Below, piece after piece: positions 22,620 through 35,900 of a stretch of 64,000 nt of DNA (position 1 is its first letter; every line of letters starts with the position of its first letter). The stretch is taken from the NCBI GenBank assembly GCA_963082975.1, contig OY720348.1, positions 59,433,461 to 59,497,460 of the forward strand. The letters run 5' to 3'. The stretch comes from Labia minor. Its lineage: Eukaryota; Arthropoda; Insecta; Dermaptera; Spongiphoridae. Below the pieces are notes generated by a model, which made no database searches, was not told where the DNA came from, and worked only from the letters and a program-made list of their open reading frames with translations. Made by a program: the position numbers and the translations under genes.

Positions 22620-23112
22620 AGCCAAAGATGAAGTCCAGCAAAAAAGTGACCTCTAGCAACTGTCGCCAATCTTATTCTCCTAATCCCAAATTTTTCAATA
22701 GTAAGTTGGTTAAGATAGATGGATCCTCTCAAAAACATCTACTAGATATGAGTCATTCATAAATGACGAGATTTTGTTGATCAAAAGATGCGTGTGATCA
22801 CTGATCAGCATATATTTCTTATATCTCACGATATAAATATTATCTAAAAAGGCACTTAATTATTTTTTTCTTTTTATTGAATCTATGATAGATATTCTCT
22901 TCCAGATTTAAATAAAACCCATTTTTTGGAAGGTAAAATAAACAGAAGGATTGGATTGAAAGAACTGAACAGGTAACGGACATGAATCTCTCAGGTAAGA
23001 GGAGTGTGGAGATATCATGAGCTCACGTGAGGGCAGGGACGCCAATCCCTGAAGTAGTTATCTTTTCTACTGGGATTGTAGAGAAGAGACTACCCGTTAC
23101 CCATAAATGTTC
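22620..23112. repeat. Dispersed repeat C, copy 1
   Basis: Aligns, with divergence, to 53270-53757. Shared landmarks are GATGG(A/G)(T/C)CCTCTCA near the start, a pyrimidine-rich run, and the near-identical GCTCACGTGAGGGCAGGGAC with CCAATCCCTG at 23021-23050. It lacks the strong hairpins of the other copy. Class unknown. Confidence 0.55.
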
Positions 23113-23762
23113 AATTAAACCTAATAAAAATTAATTTAGGTTATTAGTAAAATATAACTCAATATTAAATCTCCAAGTCCAGGTGTAAAAAGTTCTCACA
23201 CTTTTTTAAGCGAATTTTGAATTTTTTCGTTCTGTTCACAATTCATTTTCTTTTCCAATAACCGAAATTCAATATATGAATGAAAATAGGATTAATATCC
23301 AATGTGGGTATTAAAAATAAATATTGCCTTGTTTTATTCAACGATATTTTTCTTATTTTGTTCGAAGGTGATTAAACCACCTAAATTTTCAATGGTTTTC
23401 TTTCAAGTGAAACGTATAATGAAATAACTTTGTGTCTATTCAAAGGTTTAGATAATTTGTATATTGCGTCATAGACTAGTATATATATATATATTATTGG
23501 TTCCAATCCATTTCCAAAGCCACTAATAATCGTTTTCCAACCTCAAATATAGATCTGATGAAAACCAAAGTTATTCAAAGATGGTTAATAGATTTTCTAA
23601 TGATCTATTAAAATACAGGGTGAATAGATGGAAGTGGAAGGGGCAAACTGGTTGAATCGAAGAAATAAATAGTGAAAAGTTAATGGGAGTTACTACTATT
23701 ATTAGCAACTTGTTTAATCAGTTTGTTTGGAAATGAATGGAGAAATTGTGGTGATGTTGCAG
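23113..23762. other. Intergenic or intron sequence before the transglutaminase exon
   Basis: AT-rich with a short (TA)n near 23482-23494. No transglutaminase-like coding sequence is visible; the immediate 3' end is the splice acceptor TGTTGCAG at 23755-23762. Confidence 0.5.
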
Positions 23763-23931
23763 GGCTTTACCAGTGTGGACCGGCGTCCCTCGAGGCCATC
23801 AAGTGCGGCGCCGTGGGCTTCAATTACGACGTCAGCTTCATGCTGGCCTCTGTCAACGCCGACCTCATCCGTTGGAAGGAGGACGCCACATGCGATCTTG
23901 GTTATAGTAAAATCGATTGCAACACCTACCA
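23763..23931 (+). CDS. Transglutaminase exon: end of catalytic core with calcium-site residues
   Basis: Begins in phase after the acceptor TTGCAG and reads LYQCGPASLEAIKCGAVGF... through YDVSFMLASVNADLIRW to CNTY, ending CA/GTAAGC. It is GC-richer than the surrounding sequence, typical of constrained coding DNA here. The CA joins T of the next exon to give His. Confidence 0.95.
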
Positions 23932-26900
23932 GTAAGCAAAACAATCATGCAATGACTAATAGATAAGAGAAGAAAGTGAAAAAGAAAACGGATTGTTGGA
24001 GAATTCTTCCAAAACTGAAACATTATAACAATTGTGGTTCTTTTTATGTTTACGAGCGTTAAATCAGGGCATTACCAGAGTAAAATTTCAAATTGATAAT
24101 TAAATAATAATTTATATTAATTTCGTCCATTGAGTAAAATTATTTTACTGTTTCAAAACCCTCACTATTTTTTAGAAGGAGAAAACTCGACTTTTTTATT
24201 ATGTTTTATTATTATTATTATTAGTAATAGTATTAGTTGTAGTAATAGTGGTAATAGTAGTAGTAGTAATAGTAATAATAATAATAGTAGTAGCAATAGT
24301 AGTAGTAGCAGTAGTAGTAATATTATTATTGGTAATAGTAATAGTAGTAGTAGTAGTAGTAGAATTAGTAGTAGCAGTAGTAGTTGCAATAGTAGTAGTA
24401 GTAGTAGCATTAGTAGTAATATTATTATTGGTAATAGTAATAGTAGTAGTAGTAGTAGTAGCATTAGTAGTAGCAGTAGTAGTTGCAATAGTAGTAGTAG
24501 TAGTAGTAGCATTAGTAGTAGCAGTAGTAGTTGCAATACTAGTAGTAGTAGTAGCATTAGTAGTAGCAGTAGTATAAAAGAATCAATTATAGTTTTATAT
24601 AAAACATCTTAATCGTTTTGAGGTATTTAAGATGAATGTGGAAAATTCTTTGTTTTTAAGTAACATCATCACTTTAAGGGACTTAGTTGAAGATTCTTGA
24701 CCTTATTATATATGAATTATAGAATTAAAATGTGTGGTATAACTATTATTCATCACCAATAGCCATCGTAAATATTAAAGATTTTTAAAAAAAATAATTT
24801 TTCAAAACGCATGTCTCCTCTTCTAAAGTCTACGTATATGCTATATTGAAAATTTCAACTTCCTTTCGTCTACATTCTTATTGGTGGATATTTTATGGCA
24901 GGATAATTTTATTTCAAAAATACTATAAAGGGACTAATGAAATTTTAAAAACAACAAAAAAAAATGACAGAACAACCAACAAATGGTAATTGAATATAGT
25001 GAAAGTGAAAGAGAAAAATAAAATGAAAAACAAAGAAAAAAAAAGTAGCTATTCTGCTTGTAGGAATGAAAAAAGTATTGGAATTTAAATATCTCCCCCT
25101 ACTTAAGAAGTTTTATAAATTTTAATAAAAAAACAAAAAAATTTAAGAAATTCTACATTTTTTTGAGTTTGTTTTTTTTTTAATTTGTTAAAAAAAAGAT
25201 ATTTAATATTTGCAAGATTAATATTTAAAATCATAAATAAGAAAGAAAAATGAATGGATTTAAGATAGAAATATTTAAATTCCATTTTCCATTAAGATAT
25301 TTTTAAATTGGTACGTAGGGACAACAAAAAAAAAATCCCTAGAGTATGGTTTAGTGGTAATTTTCGAATAATATCTTTATTAGAACATTTATAATATCTT
25401 CCGTAAGTATAAACGTGTTGTTCATTATTTATCCCTTATCTCACTTATTTCTATCGATATGACCCTATTATTTTGTTGTTTGAAAACACGCAACCAAGAG
25501 ATTTTTATTTTTTGTTTTTTTTTTTTTTTTTATTTATTGTTTGTTAAAGGAAGAACGAGATGGCTCCCAAGCTCGATTTTGAACAGGGAGTTAAACTTAG
25601 TCAGAGTAGATTTTAGTGAAATTTAAACCTCGCTAAATGTTCCCTGATTTTGGCAGAGTATATTATTCGCCAAACAACCCCTCCTGAGAATCGTGTTCTC
25701 CTGATCAATCTCTCGGCATGGTTGCCATCTCGACGCGGAACAAACAAAATTGTCATTATCATCCCATTTGCTATTTGCTTTACTATTTAGTGTAAAATAA
25801 ATAATTAGTGAAATTAATTATAAATCTTTGAAATACTATACTTAGGTGTACGTATATTCGATATACAAACCTATACGAATTAACGTATTACATGGAAATT
25901 TGGTATAAACATAATAAATATAAATACCATTAGAAAATTGCAATGAATACCAAAAAGAAATGAAACTGAAATAGTTCTTATTTTTTAAAATAAAAATCTG
26001 GAGTGTCTCTACTTGACTATCTCGCAAATTAAATAACATATATTATATTTAAATTAAATTTAATTAATTATAAATTATAAAGTAAAATTAATAAATCATA
26101 TTTATTAGGAAAAAAAGCTGGAGTGTCTCCACTCGACTATCTCGCAATTTGAATTGGATTAAATAACATATATTATATTTAAATTAAAGTTAATTAATTA
26201 AATTATAAATTAAAATTTATTAAACCAGCACGTGTTTGGCTCTTTGTTGACGGCACCATGTCACGTCCTGGCGCGTGATTTGCAGTGTTAAAAAATTAAT
26301 TCCGATATTTTCAGCGATTCAATCAAGCTGAAATTCTATATATAGCAGTTTTATACAATTTTTAATCATGTAAAAAACTATCAAATATATATCTTTATTT
26401 TTACAGTCACTTTAGAGGAAAAAAAATCAAAACGTTGTAGGTAATGACCCTCTTCCGATTGAGCTCCATTTCTCAAAAGTTGATAGAAAACTACGAATTT
26501 TGAATAATGCTCGTGTACCAAATCTCAAATCGTTTTTACTTAATCTTGTCTACAAGAGATAGTAAAAAAGTAAAATTGAAAGAAAAAATACATGCAATAT
26601 ATATATTATTCATTTAAAATAATAGATAAATCTATTTGTGTAAATCCATTTTTACAATAACATATACTTCAAGACTTCGTCGTAGAATGAAAATAACTTT
26701 ACAATTTAATATACAAAAATAACATAATAAAAAATACAGCACTCCACAAAAAGATAAATAAGACATTTAAAATTAGTTAATAATAATTATTACTATTATT
26801 CATATTTTTATTCTATGATTTTATCTTTATATCAGGCATCTGAAATAGTTAAATAAATAATTTAATAAATTAAAATTCAATATAAATCATTTATTTATAA

Positions 26901-29900
26901 TACAGTGAACGGTCTATATAACCAACTCATTTGAACCAATTTCAATAAAAAAAGAAGTTTCTGATTGGGAAAAGTTACTTATAGGGAAAAATTGTATTTA
27001 AAGCACAATAATGTTAATTAATTAATTAACAGAAACTAAGAGATATCCTAGTAACTGTTCTAATTAACTTCAATACTGGCAGCACAAAATACAAACATAT
27101 TCCAAAATTACACAATTTTTTACAATTTGATGTTATGTTGTTGTGAACAACTGTCTACTCAAATATTTAGCTTTGAAATAAAATAAGTTGCTTCTACAGC
27201 ATAGTCAAACTAAAAAAAGTTGCTTGTATAGAGGTTGCTAATAAAGAATGTTGCACATAAAGAGGTTGCTTATATAGAGCGTTCACTGTAATAATATAAT
27301 TAGTAATAATAAATATAATTTTTATTAAATATTCAAAAAATATAAAAAAGAAGATTCACATACACCCAATATTAATAGTCGTAGCCGCGTTTGAATAATT
27401 ATCGAAAAAATAAATAAAATAAATCAAATTAAAACAGAATGATAATGAATGACAGCTTTTTTTATCAATAATTAAACTCGCTGATAAGGGCATATATCCT
27501 TATATTTTTAAGGACACTCAGACTTTTTCCACAAGGAGCAACTTTTAATCCTAAAAGGATAATATTCCACTTTTCAAAATTCCCATCGCATTAAACTGGT
27601 AAAATAGTACCTGTGCAAGCCAAGGTTTCTCAACCTTTTAGTATTCACGGCCCAATTTTCAATCAAAATTTTTATCGCCCCCCCACCGCATACAATAAAA
27701 TGAAGACATTTTCCTTTTTTTTTAGAACATCCCCCCTCCCCACTGGATACAATAAAATGAAAACATTTTACCTTTTTTTTTTAGAACCATATTGAAATTT
27801 AAATAACATTTTCTCTTGGATATGCTCGCCCTCCTCCCATTAGTGAGCTCGCACCCCCTTAGGGGGGGGGAAGCGCGCCTCACAGGTTGAAAATCACTGG
27901 TGTAAGCTAATTACCATGTTTTATAAGTAATAGTGAAGTGAATCAATGTCGCTGATCGTAATAATAATAATAAATGTGTTTGAAGTAGGAAAATCGTTTA
28001 ATATATTAATATAATGTACTAGCTGCTCCGAGCGCCTTCCAGGCGCTCTTCACACCTAGACGGGGGCTCCGCCCCCTGTACCCCCGAGTGATACATGGTA
28101 TTTGGTTGAAAGTCTGTATGTAAAAGGTTTTCATCCATTTTGTTTCAATCAGTATAAGTAGATAAGACATATATTTGTTTTCTTGGAAAATATATTTTAT
28201 AATTTAATCAAAACAACAAATTTTCCTAGTATAATAAGTAAGATTTATTGACTATTTCATATTATTATTTATATATTTACTAATATATTTGTGGCTCTTT
28301 GCATTTATTTAAGTAGATTTTAATTAATTAAATAATTAATATTCTAAGTTTATGAACATTAATTTTTTTATAAATTATATTAATTAAAAAATATTTTCTT
28401 ATTTCTGTTTGTTCTTTATTTTACATATATATGTACAAAACACAAAACAATAACACAGACAGACACACAGACATTGCCTTTTATATATATAGATTAAAAC
28501 CTTCCCTGGGATGCCCACAACAATCCCTGAAAGTTTCACCGTAATCGGACGGGTAGTTTTTGAGTATTTGACAGACACACAGACACACAGACATTGCCTT
28601 TTATATATATAGAAGATTAATCAAGTAAAACTTAAAAGATACGATATCATCATTTGTTATTTTTGATCTTTTAATAATAATTAAGAGAATTAGAAAATAA
28701 ACAATTGAAAACTAAAATTTGAGATATCCAAAAGCAAATCCTGCAAATCTAGAATCGTAGAGGTTAGATATCTTTAAAGTGTAACTTACTGCTCTACTTT
28801 GCTACGATAGAAAAACCACAAATAAATTTGAAAGGTTATTCAGTTGTCTGTAAATTAAATCAAAGAATACAAACGGCTGACTAAGAGTGATTCTTCAGCA
28901 AGGTTAAGAACAGAAAATAAAACAATAAATAAAAATAATTGAAAAAGAACAGTCGAAACGAGTTTCGAGTGGCATTACTTCTTCTATGCTATAAATTGCC
29001 TCTCTATACTTTCTTCTTGTCTAGAATAATAAAAATCTTATTATCCACCAATTGTATTTTCATTTGTTTTTAGTAGTTAGTTAATAAAAATACTAGCAAG
29101 GGGAGAAATACTATTTTTTCAATTAGATTTATTTATTATTTTATTCTATTTTCAATCTACAATTAAATTTATAATATTATAATAAATATACATGATATAC
29201 GAGGACAGGTCAATAAGTCCGTGACTTTTTAAATGAAACGCATGTTTTTGAATAAAAAAATTATTTTGTTTTTTAACGTAGTCTCCTTTGAACTCTATCG
29301 TCCAAGGATTCTCCAATTTTTTTATCCCTTCCAAAAAATAAGATTTATCGAGGAGATCAAAATAGATTTGATTTTGAGATGATTTTATCGTTGGAGTCAA
29401 AGCTCTTTCCGCCGAGTCATTTCTTAAGATTTGGAAACAAGAAATAGTCACTCGGGGCTAAATCCGGAGAATAGAACGGATGAGGGAGCAATTCGTATCC
29501 AAATTCATGGAAATTCACTTTTTTTTCCACTTTCTTCTCAAGTCACGTAGTAGTCTGTTATTAATAGATGTCAAACAAAAACTAAAAGACCCAACTGGTT
29601 CCAATTTCGACTGATTATTCCCTGCTGAGAGGAACAGTGATGCCATTTCATTTAAGAGACAGGAAATTCAAAAAGTTACGGACTTATTGACCTGCCCTGG
29701 TATGAGATATATTATCATGTTATGAAGACAGTTTAATATATTCTATGTACTCCATAATAATTTTTTGTTTTCAAACTCAAAGAAATCAATAACCAATAAA
29801 TAAATATTAGTTGAAGAATGGATGTATGTACAACCATAGGTTAGCCTGTTAATACGTCGATTTATAATTTATAAAAATTAGAAAAAATAGTTAAATGAAT

Positions 29901-32900
29901 AAATGAATATTTTAAATAAATTCAAAAAATCAAATCAATCTTCATGTGGGTAGTCGTTAATGTTTTTTCTTGTTCGATTAAACCAAATTTAAATAACAAA
30001 TCAATTTAAATCTGATATTTTATAAGATGAATGATTTATGAAAGTCTGATAAGAAAAAAAAAATAGAACAAATTAAACACAATTCCTTTGAAAAATAAAT
30101 ATTATAAGAATATTGAATATAATTTTTTGTTTTTATTCATCATTAAATATTAACAAAAATTAAAATGAATTTTAAGATTTGAATATACCTACTAACGATA
30201 TTTATATTATTATTTATTTTTGTTAATTAAGTTTTATAATAAACTTGAAAAAATATTCTAGTTAGGTTAAAATTTAATAATTTTTTTTATCATATTTAGC
30301 AACACATATTTTTAAATATTTATTAAATTTCAAAGTGAAAATTTAAACACTACATTTAAAATAATAGTTATAAGTGTTATATATTAAATCTGCACTCTTT
30401 AATTTATTTTTTGATTTCTTAAGAAAATAAATCAATGTTGGAAAATGGCTTTGTCTAATCAAGGCCCAGACACAAAGGATTTATGGGACCCACTTGAATG
30501 AAAACATTGTTACTTACTGAATTCGTTCAGTTGTTAATTGAATAAGAATTATGTCTAGAAAATATATAATCGTATTTTTGAATATTTTCATAGATAGATT
30601 CTTATACACTAAAATTTTTTTATTTTATTAAAATGAACAAGTTCAAACCGATAGTAGCTTCGTTGTCTTTTAGTGTCGAATATGGCTACAAATCTTTGAA
30701 GAAAATATATAGGATTTCTTTTGGAACAAAAATTAAATGTTAGTAAAGTTACTGACGCAATAAATTTACTCTTCCATGTGTATATAATATATTATACAAA
30801 TTAATAAAAAAAAAAAATTCAGAAAAAAGGTTTTGTCAATGGTCTCTCTTTTTGCAAACAATTCAAATTATGTTCAATGTATAATAATAATTTTTTTTTT
30901 TAATTTTGATATTAAATGCTTATTTGATTATGATTATTAATTTATTTGTTAAAACCAACTTATTACAAAATAATCCCTAACTTATTACTTATTACGAATT
31001 TGTAAAGTAATATGAAATATGATTACATACTAATATTTAAAATAAGTTCGATATAATAATTTAAGAAATAATTGGATGGAGTTGTTGAGAATAGGGTTAG
31101 TTGGAAGAATATGTAAGCTTGCTCTGGTTAAAACCGGTTATGGTGCGTAGTGACTGCAAAATTACACATATCGCATTGAAATTTCGAATTAAAGATAGCT
31201 AAATATGAAGGTTAATTTATAGTTCCAACATTTCATTAATGATACACTCTATATTCAAGTTTTCAAAATTTAAAAAACAACCTTCATAGCTCGACAGAGA
31301 TAACTAAATAGATAGATAATAACATAATGCAATTTTTTTGTTAAAATTCAGAAAAAAGATTTTGTCAATGGCCTCTCGTATTGAACAATTCAAATTAGTT
31401 TCAATATATAATAATATTTTTTTAAAATTTTTATATTAAATTCTTATTTGATTATAATTATTTATTTATCTAATATTATCTAATTTATTACTTATTACGA
31501 ATTTGTAAAGTAATATGAAAATTTAAAATAAGTTCGATATAATAATTTAAGAAATAATTGGATGGAGTTGTTGAGAATAGGGTTAGTTGGAAGAATATGT
31601 AAGCTTGCTCTGGTTAAAACCGGTTATGGTGCGTAGTGGCTGCAAAATTACACATATCGCATTGAAACTTTGAATTAAGGATAACTAAATAAATATAAAG
31701 GTTAATTTATAGTTCCAACATTTCATTAATGATCCACTCTATATTCAAATTTTCAAAATTTAAAATACAACCTTCATAGGTCGACAGAGATAACTAAATA
31801 GATATTTTTGATTTTTTTTTGTTAGTATTGGGCGTGTCATTTACACAAAGGCGCCATTTATTTTCGACCCGAATGGCGACAAGGACCGGGAAGATGTCAC
31901 CTTGCAATACAAAGCCGAGGAAGGTTCCAAAGCAGAACGACTAACTCTTTTCAACGGGATCAGCGGTACCACGAGGGCAAAACAATTCTACATGTTACCT
32001 GAAAGTTCAGCACAAGATATCGAATTCAAACTGATCGACGTTGAGCGAGTTAAGATTGGCGAGCCGTTTAGTATCACTGTCAATATTAAGGTAATATTTG
32101 AAATATATATATATGAAGTTGGTTTGAACTAATCTTTCAAGTAAAATTTATCGAGGTTCCATTCGCTATATTTTAAAAATTGTTAGAGCAGAGAGCTTAG
32201 CGATGCAGGCCGTTTAGCCTCCCGTAGAACAAAAACTTTTGCTTTGCTGTTCTTTTCTTCATAAATCATTTCTGGAAATTTTCTTTTTCTAAGTTAATTT
32301 ATTAAAATTTACAGGCCATTATTAACATCAAAGTATACAGATGTAACTCAACCGTCACTGTTGAATTTAATCAATGATCAATACAAAAAAAAAAAAAAAA
32401 TTAATATAATCAAATTACTTTTGTAATTAATCATTTCACCTTATAAATGAAAACAGAAAAAAAAATCTAATGTAATGCAATGAGTACTTAAAAGCCATTA
32501 CACACGAATATTAAATTAAGCAGAATTAATTGGATTTTATTTTAAGATAAATTTTTTCAACCAATAAATAGGAGAGAGAAACAAGTTAATTCCAATTGAG
32601 CATAATGGGCCAATGGGAAAAAATATGAACTAACCTTAAGATGAAATGATCACTGCTTAAAATCTATCTTTAAGTTTATTTTTGTCTTGTATAATACCAA
32701 TTTATTCTTTGAAGAATATTATATCTATCCTATAATGACGAGCCAGATTTGATTTATGTTTTTTCATATAGAAAATAGAAGTAATAAATAAAATTATTTG
32801 AATCATTATATTTCGAAATTTATTTAAAGCGTTTCCGCCGGCTCCATAATTTGTCTATTTATTTTATGTGGCGGGATGAGCCACCGGTGGTACATGCCGG

Positions 32901-35900
32901 CGGGAACGTGTTAAACCAGGCGCAAAACCGACCGACGGTTTGAAATAAATGAATTTCCAGCTACAGAAACAATATCAAATAATTTAAATGTAACTATTAA
33001 AGTAAAAATGAGCCGTTTATTTTGAAAGTGGACTAACTCCAATTTTCATTTTTTGACGGTTATCTTTTCTACATATACAACTTCATGTTATTTACCAGTG
33101 ATGTATTTCAGGTTGTTTATATTCCAAGTAAATATAATAAATTTTTGACACATAAGTTTTCAGAATCAATTCAATTACTAAACCATGTCGTTTTAAATTG
33201 GCCTAACCAATTTAAACTTACATCAAGATTTTGGCTTAGTTGAAATGTCATAAAATAAGTTGACCTGTGGCCAGGCGCAGAACCGACCGACGGTTTGAAG
33301 TAAATTAATTTCCAGCTACAGAAACAATTTCAAATAATTTTAATATATCTATTAATGTAATAAAAAACGCATATTAATAGAACATAAATATTTTTAATTT
33401 TATTTTATTTATAATATATATGTAAGACCAGGCTGTGATGTCATGAAAGGCTGGGTGACGTCATATAATTTTAAATTAAGAAAAAACTAATGAAGATGAT
33501 TTTCCCGAATATAAAACCAATACAAAGTGCATGATTTGTGGAGATATATAAAAAAATCTCCTCGTGTGAAATTTGATATGAAAATAACCCTTTCCTTCAT
33601 ATCGTCGATCGCTAATACTACCATTTCCGGTTTCCGGATTTGCACCAAAAGTTGATCAATTCATCATACTGATGCATTACCAAATTTCATTAAAATCACT
33701 CAACAGCCGTTCATCTATACGGATGGATGGATTTTTTTAATTACAGAAATTACAAACATAAACTTATTACAAAACAATTTACTATTCATTTACATTTTGC
33801 ACATGTGAATCGACGATAGAAAGGGAAGGGTTATTTTAACACCAAATTTCACATGAGGAGATTTTTTACATATCACCACGAATCATGCACTTTGTATTGG
33901 TTTTATCCTCGAGAAAAATCATCTTTATTAGTTTTTTCTTAATTTAAAATTATATGATGTCACAGCCTGGTCTTACATATATATTCTAAATAAAATAAAA
34001 TTAAAAATATTTATGTTCTATCCATATCTGTTTTTTATTACATTAATAGATACATTTAAATTATTTGAAATTGTTTCTGTAGCAGGAAATTAATTTACTT
34101 CAAACCGTCGGTCGGTTCTGCGCCTGACCACAGGTCAACTTATTTTTTTTTTTATTTGAATCATCTTAAATTATGTTGAATGGACTTGTTGGCACCTTCA
34201 AATTTTATAATGAATCTGATTGTTAATTTTAAAAGTGGCCTTCTTGATAATAAAACGCAAATTATTCACTTAATAATTGTCACTATTTTAATAGGAACTA
34301 TAAAGTTAACCCTCCTAGATATACTTAAGGAGTATAACTCATTAGAATCCTATACGTATATTTTTTTTAAATACATTGAAACGCAAACCCTTCAATATCT
34401 CGATTTGAAGATAAACGGATTAAGGCCACTTTCAAAATAATAATTATTTTCTTTTATAAAATTCCATAATTAAACATATTTTAATTATAGTTATTTTATT
34501 ATTAAAGTGATTTTTATTAAAACACATTTGTATTCCTATCAAGTAGCGTACGTTTGGCCAGACTCAAGCGGGCTGTAAAAAAATAATATTTAATAAACAA
34601 ATATCAAGTTAAATATCAATATTATAAATAGGTTATATATTATAAACAAATTAGTATATTTAAAATTATACTCCTTTGAATTTTAGAATTGGTATTAATT
34701 TTGTGATACAAATTAAGTTAATATTGCTTCAATCAAGTATATTGTTCAAATCGACACGTGCGGATTGATTAACTCCTTTATATGAAAAGATAGATCGTTT
34801 TCAGAACGATTTTTAGGTATAATTCTTCATGTGTAAATGTATATATATAAACCTCTGACTTTTGTAGTCCTACTCAAGTCGGTTATATCAATGAGGTGTC
34901 CTATGATCAGTAGAACGGGTCCTATCAACCTTTACCTTGATTTTCTTGATCGGAGGCGCTACTTTTTATCAAGTAGCTATTCCTCAATGTTGATCCCGGA
35001 GGCTGGGTTGACTCCTTCCCATAGACCCCAGCTAGAGAAATTCCCTTGCCAGGCCCGAGACTTGAACCCGGGACCACAAGAATGTGAGGCAGCGACGCTC
35101 AAATCAATTCAATTCAATTTAAAGAGTATGATGATTAGCTAAAATTTACAATAGTTGATATATATTTATCAGAACATACAAAAGATGAAAGTTAAAATAT
35201 TTACAAAATTAAATTGTTTCTTTTTGCGATCATTTATTGTTATACGCTATTACAATTTTACTTAATTATATTTAATTTTATTTACATTTTTTTCCTTTTT
35301 TTTATTTAAGCATATTTTTTAAGTTGAAAATACATATAATCAGGGTTGTGATTGTCAACTCACCCTGGAAAGGGAAGGGAGGGGGGAGGGATAGAGGGGA
35401 GGGTGATAATATTATTTATTTACAGTTTTTCTTATAAATTATATTGTACAATACATTATATCATTATAAGGATACAAATATTTACTCTTTTTTTTAAATA
35501 TATATATATATATTTACAAAAGATTATGTGATCCACCATTTTCTTTTATCCACCTTTTTCCATTATAGAGGCAGAAATGCTACCTCCCACCCTATGGCGC
35601 CATATATATGTATATATATATATAATGAGAAGTAATTTTCGGACTATTTTAAAGTTTTATTGTAAGATTTGAATTTCGACGTTTCGGCATCATTTTCAAG
35701 AGAGTTTTTAATGAGGGATCTTTTGTGATTCTGCGTCTTAGTCAATGTGACCAGGAGTCAATGTTGGAATTTTGGGTTGAATAGGTGGGTATAATTTCTA
35801 AGATCCAAAATCCATAAAATTTCCTCCTAAACAAAATTCACTTGAAAATAATGCCGAAACGTCGGAAATAACTTCTCATACAAACTTTCACGCAAAGGAA

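Noticed and set aside
23727..23966. Alternative + and - frames over the first transglutaminase exon
   Set aside because: Only the frame reading LYQCGPASLEAI matches the transglutaminase family and fits the splice phase.
24130..24612. Long poly-Ser/Asn frame (and antisense poly-Leu, poly-Val frames)
   Set aside because: Produced entirely by a trinucleotide microsatellite in an intron; open in several frames at once.
29152..29451. 99-aa minus-strand frame considered as a host gene
   Set aside because: It is the C-terminal part of a mariner transposase between mariner terminal repeats.
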